Part shown: positions 7,600 to 14,789 of the stretch, one piece after another
Numbering within the stretch: the stretch's first letter is position 1
Layout of the letters: each line of letters starts with the position of its first letter
Assembly (NCBI GenBank): GCA_003022005.1
Contig: PXRQ01000075.1
Location: 6,980 to 41,768, forward strand
From: Halobacteriales archaeon QS_5_70_15
Lineage (GTDB): Archaea; Halobacteriota; Halobacteria; Halobacteriales; Haloarculaceae
Length of the DNA: 34,789 bases
Direction: 5' to 3'
The notes under the pieces: model-generated
Seen by the model: only the letters and a program-made list of their open reading frames with translations
The model's database searches: none
Told to the model about the DNA's origin: nothing
Translations under genes and position numbers: made by a program

Positions 7600-8472
7600 A
7601 TGAGCGAGAACGTACGCGAACGAGAGCAGGAGCGCACCGAGCAGGCCGAGGAGGTCGAGGGGTGTCCGGAGTGTGGCGGCCACCTGGCGGCCGACACCGA
7701 GCACGGCGAGACGGTCTGTACGGACTGTGGCCTCGTCGTCGAGGAGGACGAGATCGACCGCGGCCCGGAGTGGCGCGCGTTCGACGCCGGCGAGCGCGAC
7801 CAGAAGTCCCGGGTCGGCGCGCCGACGACGAACATGATGCACGACAAGGGGCTCTCGACCAACATCGACTGGCGGAACCAGGACGCCTACGGCAACTCGC
7901 TGGGCGCCCGCCAGCGCCAGAAGATGCAGCGCATGGCAAGCGCGGTCGGCCTCCCGGACAACGTCCGGGAGACCGCCAGCGTCGTCTACCGCCGCGCGCT
8001 CGGGGATAACCTCCTCCCGGGCCGCTCGATCGAGGGGGTTGCCACGGCGGCGGTCTACGCGGCCGCCCGGCAGGCCGGCGTCCCCCGGAGCCTCGACGAG
8101 GTAGCCGCGGTTTCCCGGGTCGAGAAGGCCGAGATCGCCCGCACGTACCGCTACGTCGCCCGCGAACTCGGTCTCGAGATCGAGCCGGCCGATCCCGGGA
8201 GCTACGTCCCCCGCTTCGCCTCCGCGCTGGGACTCAGCGAGGAGACCGAGGCCCGGGCCCGCCAGCTGCTCGACAGGGCACGGGAGGCCGGGGTCCACTC
8301 CGGGAAGTCCCCCGTCGGGCTCGCGGCCGCCGCCATCTACGCCGGCGCGCTCCTCAGCAACGAGAAGGTCACCCAGAGCGAGGTCAGCGAGGTCGCCGAC
8401 GTCTCGGAAGTGACCATCCGGAACCGGTACCACGAACTGCTCGAGGCCGAACAGAGCATCGAGACGTTCTGA
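7600..8472 (+). CDS. tfb: Transcription initiation factor IIB (TFB) with an internal gap
   Basis: TFB recruits RNA polymerase to TBP-bound promoters. The 290-residue product has an N-terminal zinc ribbon (Cys22, Cys25, Cys40, Cys43 in CPECGG...CTDCG), the B-finger/linker RGPEWRAFDAGERDQKSRVG, TTNMMHDKGLSTNIDWRNQD, then two cyclin repeats (about 112-190 and 200-285) ending EVTIRNRYHELLEAE. Compared with typical haloarchaeal TFBs of about 317 residues, 26-27 residues are absent: GARQRQKMQR joins directly to MASAVGLPDNV at residues 111/112 (nt 7932/7933). The missing part normally reads like LRKWNERFR...ALGEID and forms the first helix of cyclin repeat 1. The frame is intact. ATG 7600 is the first start before the zinc ribbon. 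Haloarchaea have several TFB paralogues, so the variant may be tolerated, specialised or an error. Confidence 0.92.
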   Translation: MSENVREREQERTEQAEEVEGCPECGGHLAADTEHGETVCTDCGLVVEEDEIDRGPEWRAFDAGERDQKSRVGAPTTNMMHDKGLSTNIDWRNQDAYGNSLGARQRQKMQRMASAVGLPDNVRETASVVYRRALGDNLLPGRSIEGVATAAVYAAARQAGVPRSLDEVAAVSRVEKAEIARTYRYVARELGLEIEPADPGSYVPRFASALGLSEETEARARQLLDRAREAGVHSGKSPVGLAAAAIYAGALLSNEKVTQSEVSEVADVSEVTIRNRYHELLEAEQSIETF

Positions 8473-8476
8473 CGGG

Positions 8477-9154
8477 CTACCCCGGTTCCCGCCCCGTTCG
8501 CCCGGATCGGAGCCCGGCCGTCGCGGCGGTCACGACGCCACCGACGAGCACCGGCAGGGCCCACTCGCGCCGCGGTAGAGGGGGGCACCGGCGGCGGCGT
8601 CCACGACCGGGAGTCCGGCGAGCGAGGCGAGCAGTGCCGTGAGGGCCGCCTCGACGCCGCCCGCGCCCCCCGGGAGCGGGGTCACGACAGCCAGCAGCGA
8701 GAGGGGAACGACGAACAGCGACACCGGGACGGGGACGGGACGGGCGACGGCGGCGACCGCGACCCACAGCGCCGCCGCGAGCGACGTCTCGTACTCGACG
8801 TCCACGCCCCGCGAGAGGAACAGCGCCGCGAGCGGTTCGGCCCCGAGGTGGGCGAACGGGGCGACGCCCTTCGCGAAGTTGCCGTCGTGTAGAGCAGGAC
8901 CGTCCCCCGAGGGGGACGCCACCCTGGAGGGTCCGGAGGACGAGGAACAGGACGGTTCCCCGGGCAAGCAGCCACGCGCCCGCGAGTCCCGCGAAGAGCA
9001 CCAGCGTCGACGGCGGGACGGCACCGAACGCGGCGACGAGCCCGTCGAGGCCGACGACCAGCGTCAGCCCGGCGAGGACCGCCACGGCAGCCAGGAGCCC
9101 GACGACCGCCGACCGCCGGACGAACGAGGGGGATCCCACACGCGGGGCCCGGAC
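8477..9154 (-). pseudogene. Decayed UPF0104 (lysylphosphatidylglycerol synthase TM region-like) membrane protein gene
   Basis: Three pieces of one UPF0104 protein can be read in two frames. Upstream: FVRRSAVVGLLAAVAVLAGL...LVLFAGLAGAWLLARGTVLF...LQGGVPLG. Middle, shifted by one base: DGNFAKGVAPFAHLGAEPLA, GVDVEYETSLAAALWVAVAA, PLPGGAGGVEAALTALLASL, APLYRGA. Last, back in the first frame: REWALPVLVGGVVTAATAGL. The first shift is at a run of five C/G near 8904-8908, the second near 8560-8570. About 100 residues expected between SLAAALWVAVAA and PVPVSLFVVPLSL are also missing, since family members have about 320-340 residues and only about 226 codons remain. The start near 9154 or 9139 is uncertain. 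It is convergent with the TFB gene. Confidence 0.75.
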
Positions 9155-9230
9155 GAGCCGGTAGTTGGTTCTACCGACACCGTCCGGACCGACAGCGGTC
9201 GGGGAGGTAGTGGGGGGCGGACCGTCCGCA

Positions 9231-9761
9231 TCAGTCCCCGCGAGCGTCGTCGAGCCGCGCGCGCAGGTCGCCCATCTCCAGTCCCCACGCGTCGAGGTCG
9301 TAGGAGACGTCCAGCAGCCGCCCGACGAGTTCGTCGTCGCCGCTCGCCAGCGCCCGGGCGACGTCGGCACGGAACCGCTCCTCGACGGCGCGACCGACCG
9401 CATCGCGGTCGACCGAGCGGGACCGGACGTCCATGATGTGCGGGAGGTCCCCGGCCCCCGGCGGGAGCGACGGGAACGCCGAGGGGCCGGGGACCACCAG
9501 TTCCGCCGGCCCGTCCTCGCCGTCGTCGGGCGAGTCCTCGCCGGCCGGTCGGTAGCTCACGAGCGCGTACCGCTCCGTGGCCCGGTCGATACGCCCGGAG
9601 TCAGGTGGTTCGACCCCCTGCTTGTAGGCGAGTTCCTCGAGCGCCCGCTCGAGCTCCGCGCGGGTCAGCGCGCCGAACAGGTCGACGACCCCCGCGAGCG
9701 CGTCGCCGTCGACGTCGAGGGCGTCGTCCGTGCCGTTCGCGGCGGCGTCCTCCCCGGTCAT
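9231..9761 (-). CDS. Haloarchaeal conserved hypothetical protein coupled to a glycosyltransferase gene
   Basis: A 176-residue acidic soluble protein with no signal peptide or membrane helix. The N-terminal half is a predicted helical region (DLFGALTRAELERALEELAYKQGVEPPDSGRIDRATERYALVSY split over about residues 28-70). A Pro/Gly/Asp-rich linker follows, and then a helical C-terminal half (AVGRAVEERFRADVARALASG, ELVGRLLDVSYDLDAWGLEMGDLRARLDD). The ATG at 9761 lies one nucleotide after the stop of the upstream glycosyltransferase gene (9763-9765), so translation is probably coupled and the two proteins are likely to act together. I do not recognise a characterised family. The first half resembles a small winged-helix or helical-bundle domain only in general outline. 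Confidence 0.8.
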   Translation of the reverse strand: MTGEDAAANGTDDALDVDGDALAGVVDLFGALTRAELERALEELAYKQGVEPPDSGRIDRATERYALVSYRPAGEDSPDDGEDGPAELVVPGPSAFPSLPPGAGDLPHIMDVRSRSVDRDAVGRAVEERFRADVARALASGDDELVGRLLDVSYDLDAWGLEMGDLRARLDDARGD

Positions 9762-9762
9762 C

Positions 9763-10866
9763 TCACGCGGACCCCTCCCGTGCCGCGTCGAGGTCTGCGC
9801 GCGCGGCCTCGCGGACCGCCTCGGTCGAGACGGGCGCGTTCGTCCACGCCGGGAGCCGGTCGTCCTCGCCGGGCGGGGCGATCGCCCCGGCGTACGAGCG
9901 GACCTGCTCGCGCTCGCCGTCGCGGTCGTACTCCAGGCCGTTGAACGCCGAGTCCGCGGCGTACCCCCGGAGGAACCGCTCGGCGACCTCGGCGTAGCGG
10001 CCGGGGAGGGCCGAGTAGTCGGGGGTCACGCCGCCCTCCTCGACGGCGCGGAACAGCGCCGCGCCGACCTCCCCGCTCATGTCCGAGAGGCCGGCGGGTC
10101 CCCCGACGGCGCGGTGGTCGTGCTCGTGGATGCCGAGGTCGACCTGCGCGGAGCGGTCGAAGCCCGACGCGTGGAAGGCGTCGCCGAGCGTGCCGACCTC
10201 GAGCCCCCAGCCGCGCTGGACTCGGAGCGACCGGATCGTCTCGCTCGTCGCCGCGAACTCGCCCGCGAGCGCGTAGCGGAACGACCCGAGGTAGTCGAGT
10301 ATCGGCTCCTCGTGGTGCTCGGCGAGCGTCGCGACCACGGGTTCGTAGAACAGCCTGAACAGCCGGCCGTAGAGCCGGCGGTTCTCGACCCGGGCGTAGA
10401 ACCCCTTCGAGAAGTCGAAGCCGTGGGCGAGCGGGAACAGCAGTCGGGGCACGTGCCCCCGGGAGTAGGTCTTCGCGTCCGCGTCGTGGACGGCGACGTA
10501 GGACGCGTCGCTGGCGGCCCCGAACGCCGCCCAGACGTCGCGGCCCTTCCCCCGTTTCCCGTCGAGGCCGGCGTCGACGAGCAGGTCCGCCAGTCTGGGC
10601 CCGTCACACCAGAGCGTCTCGTGGGCGACGTCGAACGACTCGAGCCAGGCGTCCACGTCGGCGACCCGCTCGGCGTCGGCCCGGAGCGCGACGACGACCC
10701 GGCCCGGCGCGACGTCCTCGAGCGCGGTGAACACCCGCTCGGCGGCGAGGCTGGCGTGCTCGCGCTCGGTCAGCGGCACGACCACGGCGGCGTCCTCCAC
10801 CGGCGCGTCCGGGACCGGGTCGGTGAAGTCGTGGAGCGTCGTCACCCGCTCCTGTACGTACTCCAT
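9763..10866 (-). CDS. Glucosyl-3-phosphoglycerate synthase-like glycosyltransferase (GT81-like)
   Basis: A 367-residue GT-A-fold glycosyltransferase. The N-terminus carries the nucleotide-sugar strand AAVVVPLTEREHASLAAERV. GKGRDVWAAFGAASDASYVAVHDAD gives the conserved GKG loop and a metal-binding DAD at about 128-130. FSKGFYARVENRRLYGRLFRLFYEPV and GSFRYALAGEFAATSETIRS, then RGWGLEVGTLGD and QVDLGIHEHDHR, follow the order seen in GpgS-type enzymes (family GT81), which transfer glucose or mannose to 3-phosphoglycerate for compatible solutes. Donor and acceptor cannot be assigned from sequence. No phosphatase for glucosyl-phosphoglycerate is visible nearby. ATG 10866 precedes the conserved region. 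It heads a two-gene operon with the 9231-9761 gene. Confidence 0.8.
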   Translation of the reverse strand: MEYVQERVTTLHDFTDPVPDAPVEDAAVVVPLTEREHASLAAERVFTALEDVAPGRVVVALRADAERVADVDAWLESFDVAHETLWCDGPRLADLLVDAGLDGKRGKGRDVWAAFGAASDASYVAVHDADAKTYSRGHVPRLLFPLAHGFDFSKGFYARVENRRLYGRLFRLFYEPVVATLAEHHEEPILDYLGSFRYALAGEFAATSETIRSLRVQRGWGLEVGTLGDAFHASGFDRSAQVDLGIHEHDHRAVGGPAGLSDMSGEVGAALFRAVEEGGVTPDYSALPGRYAEVAERFLRGYAADSAFNGLEYDRDGEREQVRSYAGAIAPPGEDDRLPAWTNAPVSTEAVREAARADLDAAREGSA

Positions 10867-11095
10867 TACCGGCGTGTAGGCGTGGCGGCCTCAAGTGGCT
10901 GTGGTTTGTGGCGTTCGTGACCTGCGCCGTGACCCGTGTATCGATCGGGATGGCCCTATCTCCGATGCAGCTGTGACCACCCCGAAAGCCCCCGTCTGCT
11001 CGGCGGCTTCGCCGTCGCGACGTGTCGAGGCGGGCGACGCAAGCACGCGAGCGGAGCGCGCAGCGAGGTCCGCTCGCGGCTCCGCCGTCCCTTCG

Positions 11096-11145
11096 CCGGC
11101 TCTGCCCGCTCACACGGCCCGCGGGGCCTCGCCCCGCGCTGCTGG
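11096..11145. repeat. Dispersed GC-rich repeat with variable hairpin, copy 1
   Basis: The block GGCTCTGCCCGCTCACACGG is followed by CCC, a perfect 7-bp hairpin GCGGGGC-ctc-GCCCCGC, then GCTGCT. A second copy is at 23358-23412, with the same leading block (one mismatch in the central 23 nt) but a different 7-bp stem. The end of the MFS reading frame runs into this copy. Confidence 0.65.
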
Positions 11146-12402
11146 CACGGTCCGCGGGACCGGGGGTCCCGCGCTACCCCCGACTCCAGCGACTCGGGCT
11201 TTCGAGGTGACCTCGGGTCCACGCACGCTGCCGATGGTTTCGATGCTGAACCACTTGTACGAGGGCTCACGTGACGGATTTACCTCACTCCCCCGCGGGC
11301 GCCCCCGGAACCCGCCCCGCCGGGAGACGCCCCGCGGCGTGGAGACCCACCGGCCCGACACGGCGAGGCTCCCCTGGGCCTGGACGACCATCATCGAGGC
11401 GGAGTAGGCGGTGTACGCCGAGGCGCGGTGGCGGTCGGGGAGCGAGGCGAGCAGGTAGGTGTCGACGACGGGGAACATCGAGTGGACGACGTAGCCCAGG
11501 AACACGCTGACGGCCGCGACGGCAACCAGCCCGGCCGCGAGCGTCAGGCCGTAGACGCTCGCGACGAACCCGCCGATTACGGCGAGCAGCAGCGGGACGT
11601 TCGGCACCCGGTCGGCCAGCCGGCCGGTGAGGAGGAACGCGGGGAGACCGGCCGCGAACACGACCGTCAGGAGCGTCCGGGCCGTCCCCGGGCCGATCCC
11701 CTTCTCCGCGACGAGATAGGAGACGTAGAAGTTGAACAGGCCGTTCCAGACGAACCCGACCGTCCCGACGACGCAGACCCCGGTGAGGACGATGGGCCAC
11801 TGTGCGCGGACCGCCCGGAGGAGGTGCCTGTCGGCGGCCCCCGCCTCGGGGAGGTCGGCCCCGCGGGCGGCGTACAGGGTGTAGAGCGTGACGAGCGCGC
11901 CGAGGACCGCGATCCCGAGGAAGGCGAGCCGCCAGTCGCCCAGGAGGAGGACCCCGCCAACGGCGAGCGGGGCCGCGACCGCGGCGAGGCCGGCGGCCGT
12001 CCCGTGGACGCCGATGGCGCGGCCGACCCCCTCGGGGAACAGCTCGCTCACGAGCGGGTTTCCGGCGACGAAGTAGCTCCCCGAGGCGAGGCCGACGAGT
12101 GTCGCCCCGATCATCAGCACGGGAACCGAGGGCGCGAAGCCCGTGAACAGCGCGGCCCCGGTCAGCCCGGTCCCCGCCCCGACGACGACGGTGTGCCGGG
12201 AGACGCGGGTGAGGGCGTAGCCGGTCGGGACGCGGGAGAGGGCCGAGCCGAGCCACGCGAGCGTCGCGACGGCGCCGAGTTCGGCCGGCGTGGCCGCGAA
12301 GTCGGCCGCCAGCGGCTCGATGAGCGGCGCGAACACCACCCGGCCGAGGTTCACGAGGAGGGCCATCGAGCAGAGCGAGCCGAACAGGCGCCGACGGGAC
12401 AC
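11110..12402 (-). CDS. MFS transporter with disrupted C-terminus
   Basis: A major facilitator superfamily permease, substrate unknown. Residues 1-348 follow the family: eleven hydrophobic segments, with the first-half signature after TM2 (LGSALSRVPTGYALTRVSRH) and GRAIGVHGTAAGLAAVAAPL, ending at TM11 (ASAYTAYSASMMVVQAQG). After SLAVSG (near 11355) the frame continues for 80 residues of Arg/Pro-rich sequence (WVSTPRGVSRRGGFRGRPRG) and stops inside a dispersed intergenic repeat. TM12 is absent. In another frame the sequence ends AAGRLPAGRVPGAPAGE before a stop at 11285, which looks like the natural end of such a transporter, so a deletion plus frameshift removed TM12. The start is GTG 12402. 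Function is doubtful without TM12. Confidence 0.7.
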   Translation of the reverse strand: MSRRRLFGSLCSMALLVNLGRVVFAPLIEPLAADFAATPAELGAVATLAWLGSALSRVPTGYALTRVSRHTVVVGAGTGLTGAALFTGFAPSVPVLMIGATLVGLASGSYFVAGNPLVSELFPEGVGRAIGVHGTAAGLAAVAAPLAVGGVLLLGDWRLAFLGIAVLGALVTLYTLYAARGADLPEAGAADRHLLRAVRAQWPIVLTGVCVVGTVGFVWNGLFNFYVSYLVAEKGIGPGTARTLLTVVFAAGLPAFLLTGRLADRVPNVPLLLAVIGGFVASVYGLTLAAGLVAVAAVSVFLGYVVHSMFPVVDTYLLASLPDRHRASAYTAYSASMMVVQAQGSLAVSGRWVSTPRGVSRRGGFRGRPRGSEVNPSREPSYKWFSIETIGSVRGPEVTSKARVAGVGGSAGPPVPRTVPAARGEAPRAV

Positions 12403-12527
12403 GGTTCGGGATCGAGTTCGACGCCACCCAGGTCAAGTGTTCCGGAAGCGTCCGGTGCCCCGTCGGGCCGTCGACCCCATCACCGACCGGAACCGGGCGT
12501 TCGCACCCTCCGGACACGTCGCCGGAC

Positions 12528-12535
12528 TTTTTATA
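12528..12535 (+). promoter_or_regulatory. TATA box of the zinc-finger microprotein gene
   Basis: TTTTTATA, 23-30 nt before ATG 12558. Near-consensus box and leaderless spacing. Confidence 0.7.
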
Positions 12536-12557
12536 CGCGGTCCTCCTCTTGTGAACC

Positions 12558-12728
12558 ATGGAATCCGTTCGGAAGGGCCTCCGCAGGAAGGCCATCGTCA
12601 AGGACACGTACGAGCGGCTGGTGTGTGCGGAGTGCGAGGAGGGGCTGAAGACCCGGAACGACCCCGACGAGATCGGTTCCGTGCGGTTCTGCCCGGAGTG
12701 TGGCCGGGAGTGGAAGCAGGTCGGTTAG
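12558..12728 (+). CDS. HVO_0758-type zinc-finger microprotein (56 aa)
   Basis: A 56-residue protein with two CPxCG-like knuckles: LVCAECEEGLK (CxxC around residues 23-26) and RFCPECGREWK (around 44-47), giving one zinc site. The N-terminus MESVRKGLRRKAIVKDTYER and the NDPDEIG spacer match what I recall of the haloarchaeal HVO_0758 zinc-finger family. Such microproteins are single-domain; the molecular role is not known to me. A TATA box 23-30 nt upstream and the divergent MFS gene confirm the start. The stop is 76 nt before the left end of the first mobile cassette. Confidence 0.85.
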   Translation: MESVRKGLRRKAIVKDTYERLVCAECEEGLKTRNDPDEIGSVRFCPECGREWKQVG

Positions 12729-12771
12729 CGGTGGTTCAACCCGCGGCTTGCGAGTTCATCCCTTCACGACG

Positions 12772-12781
12772 GGTAGCTACC
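12772..12781. other. 10-bp palindrome next to the first cassette
   Basis: GGTAGCTACC is a perfect 10-bp palindrome, 23 nt outside the left end of the 12805-13554 cassette, within GACGGGTAGCTACCATC. The sequence turns sharply AT-rich right after it (ATCAAAATATATAC). It could be an insertion hotspot, part of an older insertion-sequence end, or chance. Confidence 0.4.
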
Positions 12782-12804
12782 ATCAAAATATATACAAGAA
12801 TAGC

Positions 12805-12832
12805 GTGCAAGATGTAGAGAATGGGTTCAGCA
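12805..12832 (+). repeat. L-type end of cassette 1
   Basis: GTGCAAGATGTAGAG followed by 13 nt ending TCAGCA. It agrees at 23 of 28 positions with the reverse complement of 21564-21591, the L-type end of cassette 2. Confidence 0.75.
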
Positions 12833-12887
12833 GACTGGGACAGACATGCTTGATCCCGTCAGAATCCGACCTGAGATTGTAAGAAAG

Positions 12888-12892
12888 CATAT
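12888..12892 (+). promoter_or_regulatory. TATA-like box of the cassette 1 cargo gene
   Basis: CATAT preceded by AAGAAAG, 26-30 nt before ATG 12918. The cargo gene thus brings its own leaderless promoter. Confidence 0.45.
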
Positions 12893-12917
12893 CCCCCAAT
12901 GACGAGTATTCGCCGGT

Positions 12918-13445
12918 ATGCCCACCACCACTCGATCCCGCACCGTTCGGCTCTTGGTAATCGGGTGCGGGTTGTTCGCGCTTCTTTTCAGCCACGTCGT
13001 GCTCCGGTATCTAACCGGTACGCTGTTTGGATTCGCGGAGTACCGTGGGTTGGCTCCTGTAGTACCGTTCCTCCTGCTCGGGGGGTATATGCTGCTCCTT
13101 GGTGTCGTGGCAACGGTGGTCGCTGTTCGACGGGGGATATCCGGGGTCGGCATCGGGACGGGGATGCTTGTGTTCGCTATCGAACCGGTAAGCAGTATGT
13201 ATCTGTGGGGCGATGGTTGTGAAGTGGGCAGCACCACCGGGGCGGCTCTCCTTCCGGAGGTCGCCGTCGAGTGGCCAGGAGTCATCCTGTACCCGTGGAA
13301 TGGAGCGTGCTCAGCCACACTCAATACAGTCCTCCTTGGGGTTGGACTGCTCCTTGTCGGAAGTAGCCTCTGGCGTGACAACCTCCCGGACGTCGCCTTC
13401 GCTCGCTGGATGAACGCTATCGAGACGAGTAGGCGAGCTGACTGA
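12918..13445 (+). CDS. Cassette 1 cargo: four-helix membrane protein, unknown
   Basis: A 175-residue integral membrane protein. Hydrophobic segments lie at about residues 11-37 (RLLVIGCGLFALLFSHVVLR), 45-70 (GLAPVVPFLLLGGYMLLLGV), 75-96 (GVGIGTGMLVFAIEPVSSMY) and 132-150 (LNTVLLGVGLLLVGSSLW). A loop between helices 3 and 4 holds two cysteines (GDGCEVG and NGACSAT), which may form a disulfide outside the cell. The N-terminus MPTTTRSRTV is basic, and the C-terminus is short and soluble. It is lower in GC than the neighbouring genes. It is the only gene between the inverted ends of cassette 1. Family and function not recognised; by analogy with cassette 2 a host-defence or conflict role is conceivable but unsupported. 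Confidence 0.75.
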   Translation: MPTTTRSRTVRLLVIGCGLFALLFSHVVLRYLTGTLFGFAEYRGLAPVVPFLLLGGYMLLLGVVATVVAVRRGISGVGIGTGMLVFAIEPVSSMYLWGDGCEVGSTTGAALLPEVAVEWPGVILYPWNGACSATLNTVLLGVGLLLVGSSLWRDNLPDVAFARWMNAIETSRRAD

Positions 13446-13524
13446 ACATATCACATCCCCGGAGCATTAGAGGCAACGCCCGCCCGCTGTACCAATTCTG
13501 GTCGGTGAAGTTCCGGTCAATCCA

Positions 13525-13554
13525 CATGCCCGATTCGCGCCCTACATCTCGCAC
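13525..13554 (-). repeat. R-type end of cassette 1
   Basis: Read inward on the minus strand it starts GTGCGAGATGTAGGGCGCGA and ends in CATG. It agrees at 26 of 30 positions with 20211-20240, the R-type end of cassette 2; the differences are at positions 5, 14, 20 and 26. Confidence 0.75.
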
Positions 13555-13614
13555 CCGCTAAGAGAACTATCCAACATGAAGTAGGTGAGTTCGTGGAGTG
13601 TGAACCCGCAAAGC

Positions 13615-13632
13615 AACGGTTGATGGACCGTT
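13615..13632. terminator. Small hairpin between cassette 1 and the aldo/keto reductase gene
   Basis: AACGGT-TGATGG-ACCGTT, a 6-bp stem followed by CTTT on the plus strand, directly after the stop of the minus-strand reductase gene. It may be a bidirectional terminator for the two convergent genes. Confidence 0.35.
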
Positions 13633-13634
13633 CT

Positions 13635-14732
13635 TTAGCCCGACTCGAACACGGCGTCGAACGCGCCCGCACCCAGCGGCTCGAACGTCCCCGCGGCGAC
13701 GTTCTCCTCCACGTGATCCGTCGAACTCGTCCCGACCAGCGACGCGGTCACGCCGGGGCCCGACCGGGCGAAGTTGATGGCCCGCTGTACGGGCGTGTCC
13801 CCGTTCAGCCGGGTCGCCACCGCCTCCGGGATCGAGCCCTCCTCGGCGAGGTCGCCCTGCAGGATCGACGCGCTGGTGAAGACGTTCAGCCCCGAGTCCT
13901 GGGCGAACGCCAGCGCGCTCCGGGGCCCGTCGGCCCCCTCGTGGGCGGCGACGGTGAACGCGTCGGCCATGTGGACGTTGAACGGGAGCTGAACGGCCCG
14001 GAAGTGCGTGGCTGCGTTGCCGGCCCGTTTCGCCGCCGCCCGGCCGCGGCGAACCACCTCGGGGAGCGAGAGGTACGAGGCGTGGTCCGGAGGCACCCGG
14101 AAACACTCCCACGAGGCGACGCCGTAGTGCCGGAGGTCACCCTGTGCGGCGCGCGCCTCCAGCCGGGCGAACGCGTCCTCGAGCCGGTCGTACACCCGCT
14201 CTCGGGACCGCTCCTCCAACTGCGTCTCTGGGTTGTGGACGTAGTAGAGATCGACCGCGTCGACCCCGAGGTTCGAGAGCGACCGGTCGAGCTGGTCGTC
14301 CAGGTAGTCGGGTGCGATGCAGTTCCCCCGGACGAGGTCGTCCGGGTCGATGAGTCCGGAGTCGACGTACTCCTCGCGGACGAACCGGCCGGGATCGGCG
14401 GGCCGGGAGCCGTCGAACGGGACGAACCCGCCCTTCGTGGCGACGAGGACGGCCTCGCGGTCGACGTCGGCGTCCCGTATCGCTTCGCCGACGACGCGCT
14501 CCGAGCGCTGAGCGCGGTAGTTGATCGCGGTGTCGACGACGTTGATCCCGGACTCCAGCGCCGCCACGAGCGCCTCGCGGTAGCGGTCGTCGGCCCGGTC
14601 GGTCGGCTCGCCGAGGTACGTCCCGATGCCGATGCTCGATACGGCGAGCCCCGAGAACGCCCGGAAGTAGGTGCGGGCGAACCGCTCGTCGAAGCGGTCC
14701 CGGTAGTCCCAGGTCGCCTCCTTGGTTGCCAT
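13635..14732 (-). CDS. Aldo/keto reductase
   Basis: A 365-residue NADPH-dependent oxidoreductase of the aldo/keto reductase superfamily. The (beta/alpha)8 motifs are present: GIGTYLGEPTDRADDRYREA, INVVDTAINYRAQRSERVVG (catalytic Asp and Tyr), VLVATKGGF (catalytic Lys), DLYYVHNPETQ (catalytic His), HYGVASWECFR, and near the C-terminus VTASLVGTSSTDHVEENVAA for the cofactor phosphate. An insert of about 60 residues between the Lys and His motifs and a longer helical region after SWECFR are seen in the larger AKR members. Substrate unknown. GGTTTAGCC lies 25-29 nt upstream of ATG 14732, supporting a leaderless start. No lesion seen. Confidence 0.9.
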   Translation of the reverse strand: MATKEATWDYRDRFDERFARTYFRAFSGLAVSSIGIGTYLGEPTDRADDRYREALVAALESGINVVDTAINYRAQRSERVVGEAIRDADVDREAVLVATKGGFVPFDGSRPADPGRFVREEYVDSGLIDPDDLVRGNCIAPDYLDDQLDRSLSNLGVDAVDLYYVHNPETQLEERSRERVYDRLEDAFARLEARAAQGDLRHYGVASWECFRVPPDHASYLSLPEVVRRGRAAAKRAGNAATHFRAVQLPFNVHMADAFTVAAHEGADGPRSALAFAQDSGLNVFTSASILQGDLAEEGSIPEAVATRLNGDTPVQRAINFARSGPGVTASLVGTSSTDHVEENVAAGTFEPLGAGAFDAVFESG

Positions 14733-14756
14733 GCCGGCACCTGTGCCGCGGGGGGC

Positions 14757-14761
14757 TAAAC
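14757..14761 (-). promoter_or_regulatory. TATA-like box of the aldo/keto reductase gene
   Basis: GTTTA within GGGGTTTAGCCCC on the minus strand, 25-29 nt before ATG 14732. Confidence 0.5.
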
Positions 14762-14789
14762 CCCGGCGCTCGGTCGGCGAGGTCGGTCG

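Larger units (their letters stand above)
12805..13554 (+). mobile_element. Cargo-carrying cassette 1 (750 bp, no transposase)
   Basis: Bounded by inverted GTGCAAGATGTAG (12805-12817) and, at the right edge, CTACATCTCGCAC (13542-13554, one mismatch). The left side matches the L-type end of cassette 2 (23 of 28 nt) and the right side matches the R-type end of cassette 2 (26 of 30 nt, 13525-13554). It contains one gene in L-to-R direction, with its own promoter, and no transposase or recombinase. Base composition is lower in GC than the flanks. No target-site duplication is visible (flanks ATAGC and CCGCT). Interpreted as a non-autonomous mobile unit. Confidence 0.65.

Noticed and set aside
12733..12781. 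Possible IS200/IS605 or IS1341-type right end (GGTTCAACCC, then GAGTTCATCCCTTCACGACG)
   Set aside because: It resembles sequence found at the ends of such elements only from memory. No TnpB or TnpA gene or second end is present, so I keep only the palindrome as a feature.
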